A stretch of 48,496 bases of DNA from Hyphochytrium catenoides. Its lineage: Eukaryota > Sar > Hyphochytriomycetes > Hyphochytriales > Hyphochytriaceae. Under the pieces are notes generated by a model. It made no database searches, was not told the DNA's origin, and was given only the letters and a program-made list of their open reading frames with translations. The stretch covers positions 1-48,496 of the forward strand of contig FLMG01001656.1 in assembly GCA_900088475.1 (NCBI GenBank). The letters run 5' to 3'. Numbering within the stretch: position 1 is the first letter of the stretch; every line of letters begins with the position of its first letter. Below, one piece after another: positions 19,997 to 29,759 of the stretch. The position numbers and the translations under genes were made by a program.

Positions 19997-21712
19997 ATGG
20001 CTGATGACGAAGAACAAGTGGACGAGGTACTTGGGACACCAAACCACAGAAGGCGGCCAGAGTTACCTCACTTGAGTCTTGAGAAGCAGGCTGCCTCACC
20101 ATATAGTCCTGATGGGGTCTATGGAGGTAACCGCAGTGGTAGGCGGCGGCCTACTGCATGGAGTCCTGAAACGGGGGATGAGACTGATAGCGTCAGCTCA
20201 CCCACGACCAACGAAGGTTCTTTACTTCTTGGACGAGGGTTATCAAGCCAGCGTGCGCCTGGCTCTCCACAATCACGAGAAGGGGATCCGCATCGTGCTC
20301 TCTCTGACTCAGAGTTAGTTGGCTGGCGCAGACGAAACAACAGGAAGAAGCAGTATGACCTGGCCGGGTTGTACGATGTTGAGGAAGAGTACGACGATGA
20401 AGATGCTTCTTCAGGCCCAGATGACTACCCTGCTACCGCACCCACGCTGGATAGCCCCTTGGGATATTCGACTATGGAAAGGCCTGGAGAGAGGACAAGC
20501 CGTCTGGCTACCCTCAAAAAGTGGGTTGGAAAGGGACCCAAGACTACTGGTGGTCCTAGAGTTGGGAAGCGCGTTCGAGCTCGAGACTATTCAAAGCCGT
20601 ATGAGTCAACGCTAGCAGCTGAAATGGCTTTTGATAGTGGGTTGCCTGAGATTAGAGTTGCAGCATATTGCATCTCTGCTGTGCTGGATGTACAGAGGTT
20701 GGCGAAGTGGGTTAGGCTTACTGGAGGCACTAGGCTACCCTCGAGTGGCGCCACGGACAAAGGCAGAAGGTAAGACGCCATAATCGTGTCCGTACATTTC
20801 GTGTTTCTGATTCCTTTGACCATCTTGTTGTTGGATAACTGCAGTTGCGATTTCAACCTTTACCTTGGCGCCTTTCATGTCTCACTAGTGCCCGAAGAGA
20901 GTGAGGAAGAGGCCACTCTGCTAAACCGAAGAGATATATTCTTCTTTACTTATGGCTGCGTGGTGTTTTGGGGCACCACTGAGGAGGAAGAGCAGCAACA
21001 TCTGGCAATGGCCTTGGACTTTGCCCAAGACAAAACATTGCGGACAGAGAGTGATGACATGCTGTTTCGTTATGGGGATAGGAGCAGCGTCACTAACGAC
21101 GTAATCACTCTAACGACAGCGGACCCAAAGGAAAAGCTGTCCTTCTCCTTTGCAATGGCTCAGAGCGTGAAGCTGGATATGTTCGAGTCGAGAGTCGAAG
21201 ATGTGATAGAAGAATACCGCAGCATTCCGTCGAATATGGACAAGATTATGAGAAAGCTCTCGCAGAGAGATCTGTCAAAGATGATTGGCAAGATATTCCT
21301 CGAGCGTGCAGATATCAACCTGAATTCAGACATCCTCGACGAGCCGGACTTTTTTTGGGAATCAGACGAGTGGCTGCCTCAGTACAGGACCATGGTACTG
21401 TACCTAGAGGTCAACAGCAGAGTAGCTCTGCTCAATGCAAAGCTAGACATTCTGAAAGAGCTTCTGGGAGTGCTGAATAGCCAGGTGCATCATCTGCATG
21501 GCACCAAGCTTGAATGGATTGTTATCTGGTGAAGTTTATTGTCTTTTGACATGAACAAGGGTTTTCTTGCCTCATAACATTATGCTCTCGTCCCGTGGTA
21601 CAGGTTGATTGTCGCGAGTGTAGCCGCAAAAGTCTTTTGGCAGATCACTGTTAAAGACATTCTTGGCCTCTTCCACAACCATTCGGGAAGGCAGCACTAT
21701 GGGCCGCTTTGA
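19997..21712 (+). CDS. DUF155/RMD1-family protein, copy A
   Basis: Exons 19997-20769, 20845-21528, 21604-21712 (phases 2, 2); 521 residues. The N-terminal 170 residues are charged and Ser/Pro-rich. RVAAYCISAVLD opens the DUF155 domain, followed by RRDIFFFTYGCVVFWG, DVITL, FAMAQSVKLDMFE, NSDILDEPDFFWE, YLEVNSRVALLNAKLDILKE and LEWIVIW. These are the core blocks of yeast RMD1/RMD8, fission-yeast Sif2/Sif3 and human RMND1, membrane-anchored proteins of mitochondria or related membranes. The apparent stop after LEWIVIW (TGA at 21530) overlaps a GT donor. Splicing to 21604 adds WLIVASVAAKVFWQI, the hydrophobic tail anchor expected in this family. Copy B (27281-29519, -) shares all intron phases in the domain. 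It could have upstream exons that I cannot see. Confidence 0.9.
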
Positions 21713-22309
21713 ACATACCCCAAGCCCTATATTTAACCGCTTGAAGGCTTGAATGACCTCCGCTAAGCTTCAAGGCACCAGGACTTGGTAACCTCTGATA
21801 GATGTTGGGAGCTTGAGTGACTTGGACGTCATGGGACCCCGAAGTGGAGCTGGCGCACGAGCTAAAGGTCTCCCACTTTATCTCGCGCCCGCATTTAGCC
21901 ATCAGGAGCACTGGGCGCCAAACGGCAGGAATTGCGGGACGCTGTATTGTCAAAGGTGAAGGAAAGTAGCGAACACATAAAACACTATGACAAAGCTGAC
22001 TGAAGACACTTTATTGACGTCCAAATGCTCTCCATGGTCTGAAGAGCGATATACCCCGTAGAGGTCGATAAATATGTAAGGAGCTCGACTGACGGCTGCT
22101 CATATACGTCCAGAAGCCCTGCACAAATACTGTGCAAAGCAAGGGCGAAACGCAGACAAAAAGTGTCCACTTGAGCAGGCGCTAATATAAGCTGCTGTTG
22201 ATCTTGCGTCCCCATGAAGGTCTCTGGACCATGGAAGGCCTAAAGACTGATTAAAAGGACGCTGTTCACAGATGATATAGGTCCTGGGATTGATGCAGGG
22301 TGAACACAG
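21713..22309. other. Intergenic, no supported gene
   Basis: Reverse frames here (21651-21953 and 21985-22215) look superficially coding, but the first is antisense to the last exon of the DUF155 gene and neither has a domain. Nothing else is seen. Confidence 0.35.
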
Positions 22310-23270
22310 ATGGAGGCACAGAAGTGTCAGGGTTGTGCCCAGAATGGGAAACCTGCATCAAAGCTAGCACCCTATGATGAAAGACGTTCACCTAAATCAT
22401 CTGTGTATACTTCTGTTTCCAGAAAGCCGCCGCATCAAGTCAGACTAAGCTTCAAAAAGAACGCTTCTACAGATGCGAACTTCAGTCGCCCTAGCACTCT
22501 CCAAGACCTACGAGGGCTCCCCCTCCCCCCCTTTTTCATCCCCGGTATTGGCTGATGCAGGTCGTTTGGAAGCTTTACCTTCCACACCAGCATCAAGCTG
22601 CACCACGAGTAAGTGTATCTGACCGAGCTAAGATAACAGGAACGGCGGGCGTACTGACTGATAGTTGGCGCCCGGACGTAGCGGTAGAAGTTGTGGATGG
22701 TCACAATCCGTTCCGCCAGTGTCTGGGAAAGTCTTCACAGATCAATCTGAATCTTCACTGCCATGATCCCACCAAGAATTGGGTGGAGACCAGGCCTCGT
22801 GCACCGCTTTGATCCACAATATTTGGCAGATGGCCTCCAGGAGTCTCAGTGGAGAGAATTTGATGAATCAGAGTTGTTGATTCTCGGTTATGATCCATCA
22901 ACTTCCTGCTTTGTGTTTGCCCAAGCAGTACTGTAGGATTCGACCAACTTTGCTGCTTGGAGGTTGATGAGGACAGTTCCTCACTCATCAGCTCCTTGCT
23001 GTTGGTGCCTCACATGTGGAACCGGGGAATGGGGAATACCTGGCGCTGGGTCATAAACAGCCAGGGTCAGGTGCAGCAACCAGAGGATGTTTTGGAGAGG
23101 TAGAAAGCTGCCGGAAGTCCCAAAGCTTTATATTGCAGGTTGCCAAGTGGTGGGTTACGTAGCGTCGCAATCAGAAACGGAAGCTACAGGAGGTGGGGTT
23201 AGAGAGCGGCGCGGGAGGGAAAATTCTGAGCCGGATTTACCCTCTAATGGCATAAACCTCAGTGCCTGCT
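22310..23270 (+). CDS. Putative gene of unknown function, exons unresolved
   Basis: Several forward frames look protein-like but do not join cleanly. They are an ATG frame at 22310-22555 (MEAQKCQGCAQNGKP..., with a CxxC), a spliced candidate reading SVALALSKTYEGSP... to VEVVDGHNPFRQ (intron about 22609-22680 with GTAAGT and GACGTAG ends), then RFDPQYLADGLQES, REFDESELLILGYDPS, and finally VPKLYIAGCQVVGYVASQ near 23115-23180. I recognise no family. It could be a small separate gene or 5' exons of the AAA ATPase gene that follows. Boundaries are approximate. Confidence 0.22.
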
Positions 23271-23350
23271 GATGTCTCAACTACATCAAGGTATGCACCG
23301 CGGATGATATTCAAAGACTAGGAGGCAGACTTGCCCTCGCCGAGTCGGAG

Positions 23351-26300
23351 ATGGCAGTCGTACAAGACGTAGGGGAAAGTGCCTTGCATGATGCGGCGAC
23401 CGACGGAATAGGGGCCTTGGTAGCGTTGAAACCGCTCGAGGCTCAAAGTGGCGTCACTGGGCCAGGGCAAGCTTACGCGTCACCAGGTGACTGAATGCTT
23501 TATATGCTCGAAATCGTACAAAATATCTCAGCTAACCTTTATGTAGCAACTCTTCTCAGACTTGGCGCATCTCCTGGGACTGCCGTCTTGTTGATAGGGC
23601 CACCGAACGATAAGACTTTGGTTCTCCCTGACTCTAAGCAGCTCCTGTTTGAGAGTGAGAGCGAACCCCTATTTATTTTGCGCATATGGCCAGAAGGAGG
23701 CCAAACAGAAGTTGGCACTCTCCTGGTTGAGAAGGAACTCTTACTGTCATCACCGTCGCCGATGCTCTATGCCGTAGCGATTCCAGACGAGATCATTCCA
23801 GAGCTGAGCCTGATAGAACTTTTTCCTCAGAAAACTGAAGATGAAATTGACTGGTGATCTGAAGCTTCTGATGTTTTCTGATGCACTCCTGGGCATTAAC
23901 CCTAATATACGCCTTCATCGAACTAAGGAATAGCGCTGCGGACCTGGCAAAGCAAGACCTGCGCGATGCAATCCTTCAAAACGGCCAGAACATCTCTCTG
24001 ACTCTGGCGTCAGCGAGACGCTCAGCTTTCCATTGTTCAACCTTTGTCGCTCGGGCCTGTGTTGCGACGGGCATTCCACTGACCTGGCAGCGCGTCCAAA
24101 GCGTGCTTATCACGAAGGGGTGCGGTCACGTCAGCAGCAATACAGCCATAGAGCTCTTGCCGTCTGACCCACTCTTCCCGCAAATAAACCATGAGAGCCC
24201 GCTCTTTTCCTCCATAGAAGGTGAGGTAGTCGACCCTCAATTCTGGGATGTCCCTGACTGGAGTGCTCGTCAATGCAGACCTGAATGCTTGCTTTCCTGG
24301 GGTTACTCAAACTCTATTTAGCTGGCTACAAAGCGCGTCGGAACCTGACCGAGGTTGGCTGGCCTCCGTATATGTTGTTTCCTTTCGGTATCCTTATCAT
24401 TTCCCCTCAAAGTTCTCCCCTTCCAGCCGACTCGTTTCTTGCTCCATGGTGCCGCTGGAAGCGGCAAAACATTGATAGTTGATTCTTTGGCAAGAATCCT
24501 GGGGCTGAGAAAGTTGCAGGTCACGGTCAACGGCATGTTCACGGGCTCCAAAGCTGTTTTTCCGGAACAGGAACTTTTGAAGGTCCTCTGACTTTGCTTC
24601 TGCCATCTGAATACCTAAGTGTCGTTCGGTTGAACACAGAAAGCCCAGAAACTGAACTTACTCACTCTTATGGCAGGTATTCGAGAGAGCTAAAAATAGC
24701 GGGAGGTCGCTTGTGGTCCTGGACAATGTCGAAGACATCTTTCCACATGTTGAAGAAGGAACCTCACCACAAACTCAGCGGCTTCTATCCTTAGCTTTCA
24801 TGCAACTTATGCACCAGATGGAGGAGGATCGGACGTGGAAAGCATACGCCAACGAGCTAATCGTGATTGGAATGTCCAAAGATCCCTCCAGGATACATCG
24901 TGGAGTCAGGCGGTGCTTTGATGAAGAAGTCCCCCTGGAGGTATCCGTATGATGCTCTCCCTCTCATCCCCTTTTACCAGTTGGCCCTCAGCGTTTACTT
25001 TATCTATACCGTTTTCTAGCTCATCCCTACCATTGTTGTGGTCTTTGACGAAGGGTGTCCTTGTATCTAGGTTCTTTCTAATGAAGCGCGCTTGGCAAGC
25101 TTTCGGTATTACGTACGCCACGTACAACCTCAGGATATAAATTCCACGGAGCTGGACCGCTTTGCTCAAAGGTGTCAAACCATATCAACTTGTGACGTCT
25201 GGGATCTGTGTCGAGACGCTCATACCATGTGGCGGCGCAGTCTAAGAGGTAGTGTCACGCTCCTGACGCTTGTGGTGGTACTAGCACGGCAGCAAGCAGC
25301 ATGCTTTGCGTGTTAAGCTAATTTTGATGGCTCTCTTCGTCGGTCACGTTTTCCTGTACTTTCCTTACTGATTTGTCGACATTAAAAGCTCGCTGCCATT
25401 TAAAATTTTGGTGTCATCTTTCTCTAGGAGAACCGTTCACTATATCTTTCTTGGAGAAGGCATACAACTTGCGGAGAAGGTCTGGTTACGCCCAAGGGTT
25501 GGCGGACTATCAGGTTACCTTTCCAAAGTAGGCAGCGAAAATTACACTTTACTTGTCAGTCACTTGAAGGCTGACCTATCTCTCGCGTAGCACGCCATGG
25601 GAGAACATTGGCGGATTAGAGGAGGCAAAGAGAGCCCTGAAGGAAATGGTCGTATGGCCGCATCAAAACCCAGAGGTACCCACGTCTCTCTCATTTCGAC
25701 AGGCCTTACTCCTTATTTGCTGTGACCATCATTGATTTATTCTCATCTGCAGCTGTTTGAGAGGTTCAATATCGATCCTCCTCGAGGAATCCTCCTTTAT
25801 GGCCCTCCAGGTAGGATGTTTGTTGAGGGACTACGGTATATGTAAACGTCTGAAGAAGAAGAGTGATGCACGCAAGACACGATGACGGATTAGCCGTTTC
25901 TATTGCACTTGTTTAGGAACTGGTAAAACCTTATTGGCCAAGGCGGTAGCGACGGAGTCACACTGCAACTTTTTGAGCATTTCTGCTACGGACTTGGTGA
26001 AATCAGGCGTAGGGGACAGTGAAAAAGCGGTCGCACGAGTCTTCTCTCTGGCTCGAAAAGCCAGGTACGATAAGTCTAGAAGCCTGAAAGCCCGTGTCAT
26101 TCCTCCTGCGATTTTTTTCTTTTACCATCTCACATCCTTCTTCAACTATAATCCTAGCCCTTGCATAGTGTTCATAGATGAGTTTGAGACTCTCTTCGTC
26201 AGCCGGGAAACGGGTGGTCAGGTATGAGCCATGCTTAGAGAAGCCATGCTGACATCAAGAATCTTATCATGTCGCAACTCTATCAGGTCCAGAAAGGCCT

Positions 26301-27064
26301 AACTTCGCAGTTGTTGGTGGAGATGAATCACCTCAACAGTTCCGATGGGAGTGCTCGGCAAGCAGGAGTCACAGTCCTCGCGGCGACAAACTTGCCTGAG
26401 ACCGTCGATGCTTCCATGCTACGCCCAGGTTGATGGCCTGTCTTGCTACCGTCTGTCCTTAGGTCTCCTGGCTCTTCTGTCCTTAGGTCTCCTGCCTCTT
26501 TGTATGAGCAGGATTCTTCTGATACCTTACCTCAATCCAAGCACTGACGAAAGTTCATCCATATAAATTGCTGTGGACAGGGAGGTTCGACAGAATGGTC
26601 TATGTTGGCCCACCAGATCAATCCGCCAGGGAGTCTATCTTTGTAGGTGTAGGACAGAGTTGCTTCCCCTTACATCCACCCCCCTCCCCCATTTAGTTTC
26701 AAGCGCGGCTCTGTCTTTTAGATATTGGACGATTCTTGTCCTCTTATCGTATCGTGTATTTGCAGCGCACTTGTGCGTCACGGATGAAGCTTGGTGTGGA
26801 CGTCGATTTCGAAGCCCTGGCGGTGGACAGCGCGGGGTACACAGGCGCCGACATTGAGAATCTATGCCGAGAGGCAGGGGTAGTCGCCCTCACCAAGGAC
26901 CTCGAGATTGAGGTAGGCTAATCTTTGTCTATTCCACCTCCTCATGACCTAATAGATTGCTGCAGGCAATCAGTATGGCCTGCTTTCTTGAGGCTATGGG
27001 GCGGACCAGTCCTTCACTGAGGAAAGAGGATGAAGAAAGGCTGCGGCAGTGGAAACCCAAGTAG
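23351..27064 (+). CDS. Type II AAA+ ATPase, AFG2B/SPATA5L1-like
   Basis: Sixteen exons, all phases consistent: 23351-23486, 23547-23853, 23928-24220, 24279-24367, 24427-24582, 24677-24940, 25071-25248, 25428-25527, 25591-25675, 25753-25810, 25917-26064, 26158-26221, 26287-26428, 26581-26642, 26766-26912, 26966-27064; 775 residues. The N-terminal part ([20 protein letters not shown]...) is a CDC48-type substrate/adaptor domain. D1 (from about 276) has Walker A GAAGSGKT, but its Walker B is LVVLDNVED, lacking the catalytic Glu. D2 has [43 protein letters not shown] and RPGRFD, so it is intact. The C-terminus [16 protein letters not shown] fits human SPATA5L1 best. PEX1 is an alternative (its D2 also has DEF(E/D)). 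Family members act in ribosome maturation and protein-complex disassembly. The frame is open a little upstream of the chosen ATG, so the start is uncertain. Confidence 0.88.
26452..26499. repeat. 24-bp tandem repeat, two copies
   Basis: The unit TCTGTCCTTAGGTCTCCTGG plus CTCT occurs twice in tandem with one mismatch, entirely inside the intron between exons 13 and 14 of the AAA ATPase gene. Each unit contains a TTAG/GT acceptor-like word. The unit may simply reflect slippage. Confidence 0.85.
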
Positions 27065-27280
27065 CATTCAAAACTTATCTTCTGGTTGTCCTACATTGGC
27101 GCCCCACTTTTTTTTCAATGACCAATAGAAAACAGTGAGAGAGAATGCGTGTAGATTTCTGGAAGACAAATACCTCTGCGTTCCGAGATATGGACCGAAA
27201 CTTATGGGACTGGTGATGGCCTTCAGAACCTCGAATGAGTGTAAAAAATCGCTGTTATATAAATATATCTTTGACACTCC

Positions 27281-29519
27281 CTACTTCTCAATGCAGTGAT
27301 GCATTAGACCCAAAAAGTCCTTGATGGTGATATGCCAGATCACCTGTACCGCCACGTTTGCCACAATAAGCCTGACAAGGAGAAAAGAAGGCGCATAAGT
27401 ACTTGAAAAGCGCTGGAGGAAGAAGGATGGCTACAAAAGACAGCATTGAGACGAGGTGCAGCAGCGCCCGCGGAGAAGACAGGTAGTGGGCCAAGTAAGT
27501 GATCACCACGCAAGGAAGATAGCAGTTGATTTTTGCGGCAAAGGGCGTCAATTTCTCACCATATGACAATCCATTCCAACCGCACACCATGCCGTTGCTG
27601 CACCTGATTGTTTAGCACGCCTAGCAGTTCCTTCAGGACATCCAGCTTAGCATTCAGCAGGTCTACACGGCTATGTACCTCCAGGTACAGCATTAGGGTC
27701 TTGTAAAGCGGCAACCACTCATCTGATTCCCAGAAGAAGTCTGGCTCATCAAGAATGTCTGAGTTCAGATTGATGTCTGCCCGCTCTAGGAATATCTTCC
27801 CAATCATTTTTGACAGGTCTTTCTGAGAGAGCTTCCTCATGATCTTATCCATGTTAACTGGGATGCCACGATATTCTTCAATTACATCCTCAACCCTCGA
27901 CTCGAACATGTCTAGTTTGACACTCTGAGCCATGGCGAAGGATAGGGAGAGCTTTTCCCGTGGATCCACGGTGATCAATGTTATTACGTCGTGCCGAACT
28001 CTGCTTCTGTCTCCATAACAGAAAAGCATGTCATCGCTCTCAGGATGACTTGTTTTCTCGGTTGCAAAGTCCAGAGCCGTCCTTAGGTGGTCCTGCTCCT
28101 CCTCTTCCGATGTCGCCCAAAAGACGACGCAACCCCAATTGAAAAAGAAGATGTCCCTTCGAGTCCACAGGCTCACCTGTTCTTCTCCCTCAGGGACTAG
28201 ACTTACATGCACCGCACCCACATACAGATTGATTTCGCAGCTGAGTGAAGGAAGAAAGGGAAAGAGCTTATTTAAACAGGCAAATAGCGGGTAATAGGTT
28301 GTGAGAGAGACGCACCTCCTCCCCTCGCTGCCAAAGTCGCCAGGCAAGCGAGAGCCGCCCGTTAGACGGATCCACTTGGCTAAGCGAAGGATATCTAGGG
28401 CACTCGAGATGCAATAAGCAGCCACTCTCATCTCCGGAAGCCCACTAGTGAACGCAATCTCAGCTGGTAAAGGCGATTCATAGGGCTTAGAATAGTCCCG
28501 AGCCCTGACTCTCTTCCCTACCCTTGGCCCCCCGGTGGTCTTGGGACCTCTCCCGACCCATTTCTTTAAACCGGCGTACCGTCCAGGTTGGTCGGGACGG
28601 TGATCTCGGTAGCCCACAGGACTCTGCGCTCTATGAGCCTCATAGGCGGCCTTAGTGTCTAGGGGTGGAGACTGTGGTCTTTCAGTGCCTTCCTGATGCT
28701 TATCTCGGAACCGTCCGCGGCGAAGCCTCGTAACTTCTGAGTCCGAAAAAGGATAATCTCTAGGGGAATGAGCTACCTCTTCTTCGTAGGCTTCATAGTA
28801 GGTTGGACCATTAGGCTGCTGCTGTTCTGTTTGATACAGTTGAGGGCTTGAAAGCTCTTGGGTGCGTGGCGACGCATGAAGCTTCGGGTAGTCCGCGCCA
28901 CCACTGCCTCTCCTGCCGTTGGCCTGGCCAGGGGCCTCTGAATCAGTGGACTCAAAGTCCATGATAACCTTTAGAGCTCTTTGTATCGCTGCTGCACGCT
29001 CATCATGCATGTAAGGGGTGATAAAATCCCATGTGCTCGACCTGCCTGAGCTATCGCTAAGAAGCTCCTCAAAATCCCCTGACAGAGGAAGAATGAAAGC
29101 TAGAACTCCCGCTATATACCTAATCACTCACTGGCCCTAATCACACTTACTGCCCTGTGAGACACTTCTTGCTGCTTCTGGTTTCTTCTCCTGAGCCAGT
29201 TACGGATCTTCTCTACACTGTGCCAAGAGTCATCAGCAGCACAAGCAGCGTAATAAGGCAGGAGCGAGACGGCAACCAAGGTCCTTGCTGGCAGCATCTG
29301 ATGATCCGCGAGATCCTTGGTTTGGTCAACAATGAAAGAGAAGGCACACAGCTTCAGGGCCGCTAACGGCTTATTTGGAGGAAGGAAGTTACCAGGGTTT
29401 GTCGTTTGGTTCTGAAGGGTTACGTCTCTGCCTTCGCCATCTGCTGGCCGCGCTGCGCGTGGCGGATGATGAAAGAGATAAAGGCCCATGAAAGGTAGCA
29501 AGTAGACGAGGGAGAACAT
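27281..29519 (-). CDS. DUF155/RMD1-family protein, copy B
   Basis: Exons 29519-29132, 29078-28316, 28240-27560, 27371-27281 (phases 1, 2, 2); 640 residues. The first exon begins with a hydrophobic stretch MFSLVYLLPFMGLYLF, possibly a signal or membrane anchor, and then a long charged linker absent from copy A. The DUF155 core (RVAAYCISSALD, RRDIFFFNWGCVVFWA, NSDILDEPDFFWE, LEWIVIW) is very similar to copy A, as is the segment before it (GPKTTGGPRVGKRVRARDYS). As in copy A, the TGA right after LEWIVIW is part of a donor (TG/GTGAGA). Splicing to CAG/G at 27371 adds WLIVANVAVQVIWHI and a short tail ending CIEK. The gene converges on the AAA ATPase, about 215 bp away. Joining of the first exon is supported only by phase and splice words. 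Confidence 0.88.
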
Positions 29520-29759
29520 TGATCTAGCGTTTCTCAGGCAGACGCCAGACCGCTAAGGGTGCGTCGTTTGGATTGCTGGTCAATGGACTTGAATGAAGCT
29601 TTGACCATGTTATAGACCCGACCGATGGCCTGTCTTAGTCGCACGGAAGTTGTTATTTTGTTGGGTCAGACATAGCGCGTGCCTCAGATGCATTCTGAGG
29701 TTAGCACGTGCAGGATGACCCTGGACGATTCGTTCTCCCTATCTGTCGGCAACAGGCCT

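Noticed and set aside
21651-22215. Minus-strand frames that look like a small gene ending ...DLPKDFCGYTRDNQ...
   Set aside because: The most protein-like part is exactly antisense to the last exon of DUF155 copy A, which explains its apparent coding character. No splice pattern with good phases joins it to the upstream frame.
23351-27064. Identification of the AAA ATPase as PEX1
   Set aside because: The DEFE in D2 Walker B recalls PEX1. However, HCNFLSIS...VGDSEK, the [11 protein letters not shown] segment and the [12 protein letters not shown] tail fit AFG2B/SPATA5L1 better, so PEX1 is kept only as an alternative.
27288-27590. Hydrophobic minus-strand ORF of 100 residues after the copy B stop
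   Set aside because: It is mostly the last intron of DUF155 copy B plus the final exon read in the wrong frame.
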